A stretch of 64,000 nucleotides of DNA from Macrophomina tecta (GCA_024180945.1 JAKSGN010000003.1:1922001-1986000); one strand, 5' to 3'. Positions 1 to 11,639 are shown, counted from the first letter of the stretch. Notes: a model not told the origin generated them from the sequence alone. Numbers and translations are program-made.

Positions 1-558
1 GAGATCGCTGAAACCGAACTCAGAGGGCGGGTGCTCCGGTACGCCGCTGACCACATTCCAACGCCCCTTCATCGTGACTTTTGTCCACTGCGTATTGCCA
101 TAAGAAAGGCCTGCGTGCTGGGTATCCTTCTCTCTGGCATATATCCACTTCCTGAACTTGGAGTATGTCCTTGTAGCATAGGCGCCGGGAGTGTCCATGT
201 TGTCCTTGCCGGAAATGAGGCTGAGCAGGCTTCCATCGTCGGACTCGGCGAGCGCGGTATTGAGGTAGAGCGGACGGAGCAGGTTGCGCGGCTCGTCCGG
301 CACGTTCAGGTCCAAGACGAAGGTGGGGCGGGGATCATTCTCGAGGAAGTCGACAAGGCCGATGTTGTTGACTTCTTGGACGGCACGGCTGCAATAGTGG
401 GAGTGGTCACTCACGTCGTTGGCCCGGGCATACTGAAAGTCGCACATAAGGTAGATGGACGGCACATCGTCACTGGGGCGTGTCCTGGGGCGTGTCCTGG
501 GGCTGACAGAGTCCGGAGATGGGTGGGCGGCGCCCTCTGCGAGAAGACCATAGCTCAT
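1..558 (-). CDS. Probable hybrid histidine kinase, N-terminal part (runs off window)
   Basis: The frame is open from an ATG at 558 to the left edge, about 186 residues, with an in-frame stop just upstream of that ATG (around 565), so this is the true N-terminal exon of a truncated gene. After a Ser/Pro/Arg-rich start the protein reads as a PAS-like sensor segment (FLENDPRPTFVLDL, then LLRPLYLNTALAES), an arrangement I associate with the N-termini of fungal hybrid sensor kinases. The histidine kinase and receiver domains would lie outside the window, so the family call is inference from style rather than from catalytic motifs. The overlapping plus-strand frame is antisense to it. A different PAS-containing protein is possible. 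Confidence 0.4.
   Translation of the reverse strand, partial: MSYGLLAEGAAHPSPDSVSPRTRPRTRPSDDVPSIYLMCDFQYARANDVSDHSHYCSRAVQEVNNIGLVDFLENDPRPTFVLDLNVPDEPRNLLRPLYLNTALAESDDGSLLSLISGKDNMDTPGAYATRTYSKFRKWIYAREKDTQHAGLSYGNTQWTKVTMKGRWNVVSGVPEHPPSEFGFSDL
479..502. repeat. Two tandem copies of a 12-bp unit in the kinase N-terminus
   Basis: The unit CGTGTCCTGGGG occurs twice head to tail. On the coding strand it gives a short Pro/Arg/Thr repeat in the low-complexity N-terminus. Replication slippage is the simplest explanation. Confidence 0.8.
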
Positions 559-1922
559 TGCCCTTCAGCGGCTGCTCGGCTGCGGCAAGGACGAGGCTGA
601 CAGCGGCGCGGGCGATGCGAATCGGAGTCGCGGAAAGGATTGGGGAGATTTAGGCTCCGGACATGCTCGGCAGTTGGCGCGAGAGAATGGAGATAGGTTG
701 AAAGGTTTCGAGATGCAGATGTTCTCTCGGCGACCCACGCGACTGGACGCAGAAAGCGCTGGAGAGCAGCGGGGTGAGAGAGCTCGCGACATTGTGAGAA
801 GGCGCGCTCTTGGGGGAAGTGTGTTTGGGGCAACAAAGCAGTCTAGACCGGGCGTGACCTCATCCCGGCAGCGCTGGCAGCTTCTTGGACGCTTCGGGTC
901 TTAGCCTGAGACCCATCTCAGCACGGTGCTGAGTCCTGATTGCGGCCGCTACCCTTGGCCCTGCCCTTGCCTTGGGCTGCCTCAGGTGTCCACTGCAGCG
1001 GGGGGCCTTGCGAGCCTAGATGCTGCGTGTCTCCCATTGCCGGCCACAGCAGTGGAGGGGACGAGGGGCCATACGGGCGCGCTGAAAGGGCGGCTGGGAT
1101 TGCGGCAGTGGGCGGCTTCGGACTAGGCGGCGGGCCTGTGTGAGTAGCTTATGGGTTGGTGCGGTGCCGCTCTGTGCCACTCGACTGTTGGCTGAAACCC
1201 GAGGGACCCTGACTCCAGATTCGGCTACTCTGCGCGTCCTCCGTCCTCCGCTTCCGCCGCCCAAGCCGCCGCTCGCTTCACGTGCCCCCGTTTTTCGCCG
1301 CGCTGATGTCGGGCAGCTCTGCTGGATGCCACTGTCGTCCGCGTTGATATGCTACGTAACATATCAATCCGGCAGGTAAATCGAGAGTGCCCTTCCGGCT
1401 GTGGAGATGATTTACACTCTTAACTGCTTTCAGTAAGAATGCGGCTACAATATTTCTAGCCTCCAACCACCTGCCGCAGCCGATTTCCTGTTCCAATGGG
1501 CATGGCTGCGGATCCCGTTGACGAGCTTGTCTGGATTGGACAAATGTCAGGATACGGATATGCTGATGCGGGTTTGCACACCTCTGACGTCGTGGCCATG
1601 AGCGACGTCTCAAGCGATCACCCTGTCTGCGCCACATGCAAATGCAGGATGAGCCAGTCAACGAAGAACAGCCCAAGACTAGATTCCTGGTGAAAAGTTC
1701 GCGTCACTGCGGCGCGTTAGGCCGGCCCGTTTCAGTCCTTGCGATGCGCAAACCTTGCAAGCTTTCGGGCTAAAATAGGAAATACACGCACGAACAGGGG
1801 TTCAACATGCAACTTCACGAAAGACCTATCAGGCCCAGCTTTGTGGCTGTGTGTGTATGTATGCATGCATGCCCACGCGAGTTCTCGAACAAGGCCCAGA
1901 TCATTCTCCAAGACAAGCGCTC
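559..1922. other. Intergenic: kinase 5' region and Bdp1 3' flank
   Basis: No frame here has coding character; the minus-strand ORF at 1278-1676 matches nothing I know and has no splice partners. The stretch holds a near-perfect palindrome at 1344-1367 and a short TG/TGCA-rich simple sequence around 1850-1870 just downstream of Bdp1. Confidence 0.6.
1344..1367. repeat. 24-bp near-perfect palindrome
   Basis: Arms TTGATATG and CATATCAA are exact reverse complements and flank a TACGTA core; 11 of 12 base pairs match. It lies about 790 bp upstream of the kinase start codon and about 560 bp beyond the Bdp1 stop. It could bind a dimeric factor, but that is speculation. Confidence 0.8.
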
Positions 1923-4374
1923 TCACCTCCGATGCTCGAGTTCATCGCCGTCCAATTCCACAACTTCGATCTCTTCACCACCAATAGGCACCTTGTCCTT
2001 CTTCCCCTTCTTTCCATCCGCCTTCTTTTTCGCTTTACCCTTCTTACCTGCGCCTCCTTCGCCCTCCTCACCCTCGAAATCAGCACCGCCCTGTTTGGCC
2101 AACTTCCGCTGCCGCTGCTGTTCAGCATACCTTGCCTGTGCCTCTTCAACTTCCTGCTTCTGCTGTTCTGTCGCCTGCTCCAGCTCCTTGCGCAATTCTT
2201 CTGGATCCCGGAAAAAATCATCGTCTTTACCCGTTTTCCGCTTGTATTCCTCGAAGTCCATGGGAACACTCTCACCCACGAGCACGCGCTTGATGCGTTC
2301 TGGGTCCAGCCGCTCTTCTTTGACGAATTTACGCTTCACATTGGCCCGTGTCTTGCCAGGGAACATTTTGCTGATGATGAAGAAGTCGGTGCCGAACATC
2401 TTGAGTGCATCGTAAAACATCTCCGTCTGCTCGTTGGACCACCGATCGGCACGAGTAGGACCCCATGTGGTTCTCTCGCGAGGGTCCTTCCGATTCGCCT
2501 TGATCCAAGACATCTGATTGATACGCGTCGTGAGTTCATCCTCCTCGACTTCCTGGAGTTCCTCCGCGTCCTCGCGGGCTCGCGCGTTGCGGTCTACCTG
2601 GGTGGATGTTGTGTCAAGAACCAGATTACCGTTTACTACTCGCATTCTCGGCGCCTGAACTGCTGTGCTAGCAGCATTGGCGGCTTCCTGAAGTCGCGCG
2701 AGCGCTGCATCGCGTTCTGCCTGCGTCTGAGCCACTTCCTCGCCCATAGCAATCCGCTCTCGCTCCTCCATCCGCTTGCGCTTCTCCTCGTCCCAGTCAA
2801 TCTTCGACAACGCTTCCTCCCGCTGAGAGACTGTGCCGACGAAAGGGATGTCCTTTGTCAGCACCCCCATAGGCATCGAGGTAGCGTCAATCCTTGTTTT
2901 CTCAGGATTTTCGCGGTCTTCCTCATCGAAAATGAGATGCGTTGAGATACTCCTCGGGCGCTTTGGTGCAGCCACACCTTGTTCACCCGCTATATCCCGG
3001 GGTGCTTCTCCACCCATTCCCACTGTCTCGGCGCCATCGTTACCCTCAGTGACTACCGCAGGCGTTTTTGGCTGTCTTTTCCTCTGACGCTTCGGCTTGG
3101 CGGCTTGGGCATCTGCGCCGAGCTCATTTCCAGGAATCTGTGATTCCGCCGCTGCCCGTTTCCTTGAACGAGGCTGGCGTGGCTTTTTCGCCAGTGGAGC
3201 CGGTGCAGGTCCGTTATCTTCATTTACGACATCCCCTCCAGCAGATTTTGTACCAGACTGCGTTATGACTTGATCATTGGATGTAGCATCAAGGATGGAA
3301 GACGGGGCTGCCTGTTGTCTTTCCCTTCTCGCGGCCGCAGCATTAGGTGCCCTTCTCGGGAGTCTTGCTGGTTCAATGTCCTCTTCATGAGACTCAGGCG
3401 CAAATTCCGTCGGAGTTTCCGCTATGATCATTGCCGGGCTCTCAGAGATAGTATTGGGAATACGTTCATCTTGCGTAATGTTCGCGCTGCCACTCGATTG
3501 AGCTGCCTCCTGTCCTGAAAACTGGATCACGGCGGTGCCTGATGATGGTTTAGTCACGCCTGTATTTGCTCCCATGACCTCACGGATAAGATCTTGATTT
3601 GAGACTCGACGTGTGCCACGCCTCTTCACGGCCTTTGGTTGGGTAACTCTCTTGGCAATCTGGACGTGACCGGTCGTGGCAACTTCCACACTATCCTGGA
3701 CGCCAGGCTCATGCGCGTGAATGGGTTCACCAGTGCGTAAGCTGGCTTCCGCTTCAGTGAAATCATCCCGGGCGGTTGGTGTTGTTTCCTGCGGTACTTT
3801 TGTGGTAGCTTCTCGCGTATCGACCAGCAAGGTCTGCTCTTCGGGACCTGCGATCATTACAGGCCCAGTAAGAGTCACCGATGATACCGGTAATCGTGGC
3901 GAGCGAGCAGTATTGGCAGCCGGCGCTGGTTCCGGTCGCTCGATCCTCCTGCGCTTCGGCGACCTTCCTCCAAGATCGAGTTCATCCGTATGTGAAGTTG
4001 CAATAGGAACCCCGATAGGTATCGGTGCTGGGGCGGAGAGTTCAGGCTGTACGTTCACGCTTGCTTGTGTGGACGGTACCTGGGAAGTGGCTTGAGTGGC
4101 CGGTGGTGTCGGTGGGACATTATGGTTCTGGGACTGCAGGCTCTCATTCGTGGGAGTGGCGGTGGAAGCCGGCGTGCTCACGGGCGTTTGTTCAGCACTT
4201 GAGGCGGCTGACGCTGCCTCAGATCCAGCAGTGGCCGCCGCAGGACGGCGCCGGGCGACTTTTGGGGCAAACTTTTTGCCGGACTTGTCTGATTCCAGGC
4301 ATTAGCAACTATGTACGCAGCTGCCGCAAAGGCGGAGGCGTACTGATCGCAGAGCTACCAAGAAAGGTCGACAT
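1923..4374 (-). CDS. BDP1: TFIIIB subunit B'' (Bdp1), Myb/SANT
   Basis: Bdp1 is the third subunit of TFIIIB; with Brf1 and TBP it recruits RNA polymerase III to tRNA, 5S and U6 genes. Model: exon 1 is 4374-4359 (ATGTCGACCTTTCTTG), a 70-nt intron has GTAGCT donor, gctaat branch site and TCAG acceptor, and exon 2 is 4288-1923, giving 793 aa. Splicing restores the N-terminus MSTFLDKSGKKFAPK, which exon 2 alone lacks. The SANT domain (about residues 612-665) contains DRWSNEQTEMFYDALKMFG and FPGKTRANVKRKF, diagnostic for Bdp1. The first 500 residues are Pro/Ala/Thr-rich and probably disordered with basic patches; the C-terminus is a Lys/Glu-rich helix and a basic tail. Divergent from BRE1, 469 bp apart. 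Confidence 0.93.
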
Positions 4375-4843
4375 AGCTGCTATCTAGGCGCAAGCGCAGG
4401 CCTCGGAGTGCAGTGATAGGTTGTGGTGCTATATCAACTTTTGGCGTGGTAGCATGGCGGTTGTGAGTCGCGTGGTGGAGGGAGACGCGCAGGATTAAAA
4501 GTGCTAAAGCGCAGGATCGCAGCGCCGAACGCCAGCGCGGTGGGGCGCGGGCGCTTTGGCCATAAACGCCGATCTGCGGTCTTGGCAGTCACGTGATTGA
4601 CACGCTCTCCTTCTTGTCCAGTCCGCGGCTGCAACCTCACAACATCCCCCGATCACGCCCAATCGTTCCGCCATCGCCCGCGCGCCCTTCCGCCCCCGAC
4701 GCCAGGGTCGCTCTGTGTGCATCCGCCTCTTCGCCGCTACTTGCGCCTCATACTTGCTGGTCTCCATCGCGTCGTTGCGTGTCTCCGCTTCCATGAGGCT
4801 CGCATCTCAGTCAGTCACTGGCCCTTCCCTCGGCGTTGCAAAG
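4375..4843. promoter_or_regulatory. Shared divergent promoter region, BDP1/BRE1
   Basis: These 469 bp separate two divergent start codons and must hold both promoters. I see no clear TATA box. The segment before BRE1 (4600-4840) is pyrimidine-rich, as is common upstream of fungal start codons. Confidence 0.6.
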
Positions 4844-7204
4844 ATGGAGGACCGCAAGAGACCAGCCATGACCGATCGCGACGACACCGCACCGCCCGCA
4901 AAGCGCCAGGCTACGCTTTCCAACGGCACCAAGGCGTTGGCCGACCTGGACCCTCTGGTCGACCGCGACCGCGTTTTCGAGGTTCGTCAGCACCCGTTTC
5001 GTGCTTCGCTGCCGCCACTAAAGATCCACCACTGACAGCGCGTCCGCTCAGGAATTCACCAAAGACGCTTTGATAAGACAAAAGAACGAGTACAAGCGCA
5101 GGAAGGCCGACCTCGAGGAACGCTTGGCAGAGCTTGAGGACAAGTCCAAGTTTCACGACGACCACCTGCGCATCATTGACCTCTGGTTCTCTCAGGTACG
5201 CTCACCCGACCTTTGTGATTTTAAGATCGTCGCTGACCCTTGCCAAGCTCGTGGATGAGGTTGCCATTCTCGCCAACGAGGCCCTCCCCGCTTCGGATAC
5301 CAAGCCGTCCGGTACGTCGCCGCTCTCTCCCAGATCGCATACTTGACACAATCTAATTCACTTGAGAAGATTCCACGCCTTTTCCCACGTCCCTTCTCTC
5401 TTCGGATTCTGAAACCTTCAAGGAACATCTCGCCTCTCGCACCAACAGCATAAAGAAGGCCCTGTCCGATCTATTTTCCAGGATTCCGGCCGCTTCTCCT
5501 GAAGTTCAAGGTCTTCAAGGCCAACTTTCCAAGCTCTTGTCCCTAGAAAAGCAGCACACTGCAGAGCTTCACCGGGTCATTGCGGAGAAGGAACAGTATG
5601 AGGCTCGTCTTCAGGGTGCAACGGAACGCTATGTTCTCGCTGAGAGGAAGTATGACCGTGAAAGGAGTAAGGCTGTGCAGATGGTTGGATTGGGAGCTGC
5701 TCCTGTACCTTCAGCAAGCAAGGATGACTCGAAGCAGAAGGCTGACAGTCCGCCTGCCGCCAATGGTTCTGTGGACAGTGCTGAGCTTGAAGCTGCACGC
5801 AAAGAAGCCAATGCTGTTGCTGAGAAGCGCAAGGCTCAATGCGAACAACTTGCAGCAGAGAACAGAAAGTTGACTGAGGAAGTCACGTCTCTCAGGGCCA
5901 AGTTCTCTGGATTGACTGATGAAGACTATGCCAAGACGGACCTCTTCAAAGCTCTGAAGAGCCAACATGAGGATGTTATCAAGCGCATTAATCATTTGGA
6001 GGCCACTAACGTTCAGCTTCGCGAAGAAGCAACCAAATTGCATGCAGAGCGTACAGCTTATCGAGCACAGATGGATGAAGAATCAAGGGCCGCCATCAGT
6101 GAAACAGAATCTCAGCTTGCCAAGGCCGAGGCAGACCTTGCACGGATTCGTAACGCCAGAGACGAGCTGGCCTCAGAACTGGCGCAACGGAAGGCAGCTC
6201 AGGACGACGTACGAGCTTCGTCAGAACAAATCAAAGAACTGGCCAGCGCCCGGGAAAGTAGGATAGCAGCACTTGAGACCGAAGTGGAGCGCCTCCGTCT
6301 GAGGGTAGGAGAGTCTCAGGCAGGTGCGCCAAACCAAGACTTGGACAGTCTCTCTCACGAAGAACTCAAGAGCAAAATTGCCACTCTTGAGAAGGAACTC
6401 GCCCTGCTCAGCAACGAACTTCCGTCTATGGAGGCCGCTTGGAAGAAGGCGCAAGCTTTGGCTGCGAAGAAGACTGCAGAATTGGCCAATTGGGAAGAAC
6501 AAGTAAACCGGCTGACAGCTGAAAAGGCGAAGGCAGACCAAAAGTACTTCGCAGCCATGAAGGCGAAGGATGCCAGGGAAGCCGAATGCCGCCACATGAA
6601 AACGATGAATGCCCGCAATGCAGAAATCATCGCACAGCTCAAGTCAATTGAAGGAGCGAACCAGAACATGAAGATCAACCTTGAGAAGCAGGTGGCCGAA
6701 AGCGGAGAGGCACTGAACAGACTGCAAGATCAATTTAGGATTCTTCAGCAGAAAGCGGGGGAAAGGGCAAATGCGACCGAGAGCCTACAGGCCCAGATAA
6801 CCGAGTTGAAAAATGCGCTGAATACCAAGGATAGTGCTGTTCTCTCTTCGAAGCACACCCAGAGAGAACTCGAAGCAGAAGTGGAGAAGCTTAAGGTTCG
6901 CCTGCAAGAGACCGAGAGACAGTTGAACAATTGGAAGGACAAGGACAAGAGGGATGACATGAACGAAATGTGGCGGGTGAGTAAATTTATTATTTGCAAT
7001 TGTACGAAAATCGTGAGCTAATAAGAACAGTCATATGCTCTCTGTCCTGTCTGTCGCAAGAATCTCAAGGACACTGCAATAAAGACTTGCGGTCACGTTA
7101 TGTGCCGTGATTGTGTCGACGAGCAGTTCCGTGGTCGGTCTCGCAAATGCCCCGTCGATGGCAGATCCTTTGGCAACGCAGACGTCATGAAGCTCAATAT
7201 GTGA
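4844..7204 (+). CDS. BRE1: E3 ubiquitin ligase Bre1 (histone H2B monoubiquitination)
   Basis: With the E2 Rad6, Bre1 monoubiquitinates histone H2B, a step needed for H3K4/K79 methylation and transcription elongation. Five exons: 4844-4981, 5052-5195, 5248-5311, 5370-6976 and 7031-7204, 708 aa. The N-terminus MEDRKRPAM with PPAKRQ and the segment FHDDHLRIIDLWFSQ are Bre1-typical. Most of the protein is heptad-rich coiled coil (about residues 110-645). The last exon encodes the RING finger (about residues 656-695): CPVC, then CGH, MCRDC and KCPVD. The spacing is C-x2-C-x11-C-x-H-x2-C-x2-C-x11-C-x2-D, so the eighth ligand is Asp where Bre1/RNF20 normally has Cys. Introns are 50-70 nt. Confidence 0.95.
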
Positions 7205-8266
7205 GCGAGCGGCGTCTTCCAATTCACTCAGCTTGTATTATAATTCCACTTGTACCGGCCTGCCCGACGGCCCTCCCGACACCTAGCTCCGGAGAGATGA
7301 ACCTTGACATGTTGCCACGTCCTGCCTCTCCGTCCTACTTGCGACTCCGTTTATAGGAAATGTCGGGTCTTTCGGATTTGCGATCTTCTGTGGCGCCAGC
7401 GATGTAACTCTTTCAAAAGGGATATCTGCTGAAACCATTTTAGCGCACAGCCAGATACCACGTGAGCTCTTACTCGGCAGGTTTCTCGAATTGCTTCTAT
7501 TGGCTCTGCATCGGGCAGGTCCAACTCGGCAGGGTCGAACGGGAAATGATTGCAGAATCTTCTATTCGCTGAGGGACTATGATGACGGAGTTTTGGGGCA
7601 CCACCCGCCTCTTCCCAGTGGGTACGGCAGTATAAAGGGTTTTTGCGATTCAAGATAGATTCCAAAATACACGAAGTCAAGATGGTAATGACGATTGTGG
7701 CGAGAAAAGACGGAGCGCAAGTGTACGATTAGCAAGAACGAAGCGGCGAAATTGAAATACGCAATGGTCAGTATTTTATACGGTGGGTGCTCTTGCGGCG
7801 GGAGAAGATCAGAAGCCGAAGCATAGGAACACAACAACCGTTATTAAGAATATGTATGAGAGGTTGGAGCACTTATCAGGATTCAGAGGTTCAGAGTCGG
7901 AGGATCTGATCATATTTACGGCCTAATAAGTGCTTCAACTTTCCCATGAATGTTTTTAATGTCGCTAGATTCCTGCACTCCACATAAACGGCAGTCAAAG
8001 GGTGAGAGGCTAACGGAACGATCAATTTTTGACCACCATCTTCCCCCAGTATCGACGCGTGTTTCAGCCTTACGCTACTCCAGTCGTGGTCAAAGCTTCC
8101 CGCAGAGCCGCACCTTAACCCGCGACACTTTTCCCCGTCCGAGCTCTCTGTTTCCCTCTCTTCCGAGCCCAGCTTGTTCACACGTAATATATCCCGACCG
8201 TCGCCACGATCCGTTCTCTCTTCCTCATTGCGCCTCGTTGCAGCAACACCTACATTGAGACCCGCA
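7205..8266. other. Intergenic, BRE1 3' flank and BMT5 promoter
   Basis: No gene recognised. Minus-strand frames at 7351-7680 and 7577-7837 have no recognisable domain. The last 200 bp before BMT5 are pyrimidine-rich. Confidence 0.6.
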
Positions 8267-8979
8267 ATGGCCCGCAAAAAGTCCAAACCCTGGCTCGAAA
8301 AAGGCCGCGCCAACCGCCTCGCCGGCACGCCCTGCGCCGGCACCAAGAGAGCCGCCACAGCGAACACGCCAAAACAGTCGCAGAACAAGCTGCCCGAATT
8401 TCAAAAATCGCAGCCGCCGAAGAAGAAGCAGAAGAAGCCAGCCGCATCGCCAGCAGCAGCAACCACCACCACCGCCGAGCCTCCCAACACCACTACCTCC
8501 TCATCCTCCTCCTACTCCGCTGCGGACGCGCCACCAGCGGCCTACGACTCCGCGAAGGCGAGCGCAGCCACCGCCACCACCATCATCCCCTTCGATCCCA
8601 ACGAGCGCATACTCCTGGTCGGAGACGGCGATTTCAGCTTCGCACGCAGCATCGTCGAGCACCACGGCTGCGCTGACGTACTGGCGACAAGCTATGACGA
8701 CCGCGACACCCTGCTACAGAAGTACCCTCAGGCGGCGGCGAACATCGCATACCTGGAGGCGGAGGGGCAGCGGGTGGCGTTCGGAGTGGACGCGACGAAG
8801 CTGGGGGCGTGCAAAGAGGTCAAGAAGGGCGGGATGGGCGACGGACTGGTCGAGGAGCGAGAGGCCGGTGGTGGAAGAAGTGGCGGGTGGGACAGGATCA
8901 TCTTCAACTTTCCGCACGTCGGCGGGAAGAGCACGGATGTGAATCGGCAGGTGCGGTATAACCAAGGTATGACGCAACA

Positions 8980-9019
<40 letters not shown>

Positions 9020-9484
9020 CCCAGTGTCGGACGGAAGCAGGCAGTAACTGAGCACGAGATAATAAACACAGAGCTCCTCGTGTCCTTCTTCACCTCCGCC
9101 CTCCCGCACCTCTCGCCCCATCCCGCCCCGGCCTCCCCGGTCTCCGCGCATCCGACCATCCTCGTCACCCTCTTCGAGGGCGAGCCCTACACTCTCTGGA
9201 ACATCAAGGACTTGGCCCGCCACGTCGGACTGCGCGTGCAGCGCAGCTTCCGCTTCCGCGCCGACGCGTATCCGGGATACAAGCACGCGCGTACACTGGG
9301 CAATGTAGAAGGGGAGCGAGGTGGTAAGTGGAGGGGGGAGGAGAGGGAGGCGCGGACGTTTATTTTCGAGGCTGGGGACGCGGCGGCTGGAAAGGCCAAC
9401 GGCCGGAATGGAGCTGATGGTGCTGCCGCGGCGGGGAAAAAGAGGAAAAAGGGTGGGGATGAGAGCGAGTCGGATGATGATTGA
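8267..9484 (+). CDS. BMT5: 25S rRNA (uridine-N3)-methyltransferase, BMT5-like
   Basis: The BMT5 family (DUF2431) methylates a uridine at N3 in 25S rRNA in the nucleolus, using S-adenosylmethionine. The sequence shows the SAM-binding motif LLVGDGDFSFARSI, the acidic loop ATSYDDRDTLLQKYP, the catalytic-region motif FNFPHVGGKS, and the family C-terminal block EGEPYTLWNIKDLA with YPGYKHARTLGN. The N-terminus is Lys/Ala-rich (nucleolar-type basic) and the C-terminus acidic. Exons 8267-8966 and 9072-9484 give 370 aa; joining them restores NQELLVSFF. The 105-nt intron is a multiple of three, has no in-frame stop and contains a (CT)17 microsatellite, so a gene caller could read straight through it (405 aa). 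Start: first ATG of MARKKSKPW, with good context. Confidence 0.9.
8983..9016. repeat. (CT)17 microsatellite inside the BMT5 intron
   Basis: An uninterrupted CT dinucleotide run inside the intron, forming a long pyrimidine tract upstream of the acceptor at 9071. A decoy acceptor (CCCCCAG, ending 9023) directly follows the tract; using it would bring in an in-frame TAA within a few codons. Confidence 0.95.
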
Positions 9485-10019
9485 GAGCAGGGAAATCTTG
9501 GGGGAAATGAAGCGAATGCGTCAAAGACGTGAGGAAAGGCAGCTTTAGGGCCCATGTCGTGAATAGCGAGGCGTTTTTGGAACGGGTAAATATCAGGCAT
9601 CGGAACAGTGGTAACGGAGGTCTCGTCAAGATTGATGTCACAAGCGAGGAGTTCGCGGGATTTCAAAATATAGGTAGATGGGCAGGTACTCAATTCAGTA
9701 GAAGCCTGCAATCACTTCGCATTGCTCTGAATGCCGCCTACACACCACTGTCCGTCAAACGTTGCATGCGGTCCATCAGAGAGCCTATTATGCATTTGCG
9801 GAGCTCGAATCCAAGTGTGAGTTGAAACAGCAATAAAGCCTCCGTGCAACAAAAAAAATACCATTCTGCGCCATACAAGTAAACGGCTCATTCCAAGCTC
9901 AGCACCTAGCCCTATAGGTCAAGCGACCAACTCACCCGAACGCCATAAAATGCCTTGCTATGACTCCGATCCAGACTAATGAAAGGCGCTTGACTCGCAG
10001 CTGTACAGACAAGGCCCTC
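9485..10019. other. Convergent 3' intergenic region, BMT5/FYV10
   Basis: Both neighbours end here. An A-run near 9848 and AATAAA-like hexamers near 9830 could serve 3'-end formation. No coding signal. Confidence 0.55.
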
Positions 10020-11639
10020 TTAAGAGATGAAGACCTTCTTCAGCTGACTCTCCTCGTAAATCAAGTTCGGCACCATCGGATCTTTCACGAATCCCTTAGG
10101 CGTACCCAACTTGGCATTCATCTCCATCAAGCGCGCGCGTCCGTAAATCCTGCCCGTTGGCAGCACGACAGGGTCATTCTCGACGAAGGACTTGGTGTGG
10201 TGAGCGTAGGGAACATTGCGAGCAAGCTCATTCAATTCGGTGGAGCAGATGGGGCAGACGGAGGTAGAAGTGCTGTTGGCATTGGAGGAGGAGGATGCGT
10301 ATTGCGAGTGGCAAGAGGGCGTCTTGAGTGCCGAAAGTCCTGCAGACAGGGCAATGTGTAAGAGGGGATTGGGTGGGAGTGAGTAGAGAGTGTTGTGCGT
10401 CTTGATGAAAAGTTCGGCGAGTTTGGGCCAGCGCTCGGTTGAGTAGAGTGTCTGGGTGAGCATCTGGGTTAGTAACTGCCGGGCCTGACAATAGGGGCTA
10501 ATGAGCTCTAAGCTTACTTTGTACGGCTCGGCGGGAGTATCAGGAGGGAAGGCCAGCAGACCGGCAGCGCGAATGGCATATTTCGTGTCTGAATGCGATG
10601 CCAGATACTTACGAGCGTGCTGGGTGGCCTCTTGAAGTTTCTGAGTGTTGCCGGTGCGAACCATCTCGACATACTGCTGAAGGCGCAGCTCAAATTCGAG
10701 GTTACTCTGGAGGCATGTCAATGCATATCGGACTTCAAAAGGGATGAGGAGTACAGAGGATATAGAGAGGCTTAGTCGAATGGATGCAATCTGTCTGGCA
10801 TACCGAAAGCAGTGAAGGGCACTGGATCAGGCAAACTGCTTCCCGGTATTCCAACAGACATCGTTTCATCCAGCGCAATCTTGCCTCAAATGAGGCTTGC
10901 TTTGACAAGCGGTTCTCTCCCTCGAAGAAGATGTGCTTCGATGAGCGCTTCTCTTCCTCCCTGATGTTTTCACGTACCTCCAGTTTCTTCAACCCTTGCT
11001 TATTGTCACCACACCAACCCAAGGCCTCCTGGCAGCGGCCGTTCCTCAAGCTCTCGGCAATGCGCTCACACTGAACAAATGCATCGACATCAACCAGCTC
11101 CTCGATACCCTTCTCCTGAGCCAGAGCCTTCGCACTCTCCCCATACCCGCTGCGCAGGAGGTAATCAACCAGCAGGCGGTCGAGGCGCACCTTGCTCCAC
11201 TCGTCGTACTTGACGTCTGCCAGGCTCGGGATGGCGTACAGGTCGTCGAGGTGCTGAATGCGCGTCTTGGTTGCCTTGTGGATGGCCGTCTCCTCGCCGT
11301 GCAGCGTCTCGAGCTTGCGTTTCAGGCCTTGCATTCGGTTGATCATGGTGTCGAGCTGGGAGAGGGTGGCGCTGGCATCGCCAGTTGCGGATGTTTGGGC
11401 GGCGCCGTTTGCGGCGCTCTTTAGCTCCTTGGTCAGGTATGTTTGCTCGCGCTCGACGTAGCGCTGGGCGGTTTTGAAGTTCTTGCGGGCCAGTTCGTAT
11501 GGCATGCGGAGGAGCGGCTGGTCCTGCGAGGAAAACAGCGCATGTTAGTGTACCTTGGTGGCTCGACGGAGCGGAGGTGCGGACTCACGAGGAGCAGGTG
11601 CTGCTCGGCGTTGAGCTTGGTGGTGCTGAATTCGGCCAT
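10020..11639 (-). CDS. FYV10: GID/CTLH E3 ligase subunit Fyv10 (Gid9, MAEA)
   Basis: Fyv10/Gid9 is one of two RING-like subunits of the GID ubiquitin ligase that degrades gluconeogenic enzymes when glucose returns. Exons 11639-11589, 11523-10978, 10706-10518 and 10451-10020 give 405 aa, the usual fungal length. Order: N-terminal helix; LisH (DRLLVDYLLRSGYGESAKAL); CTLH (RIAESLRNGRCQEALGWC continuing into SNLEFELRLQQYVEMVR); CRA; and a C-terminal degenerate RING (CPICSTEL, then DPVVLPTGRIYGRARL). Intron 2 is 271 nt, unusually long for this window, and its first 240 nt happen to be open. Intron 3 (66 nt) is a stop-free multiple of three. Tandem with RBG1 but separately promoted. Confidence 0.92.

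Noticed and set aside
31..600. 189-codon plus-strand ORF at the left edge
   Set aside because: It is antisense to the kinase-like frame, which has PAS-like motifs and a defined start; the plus frame has no domain.
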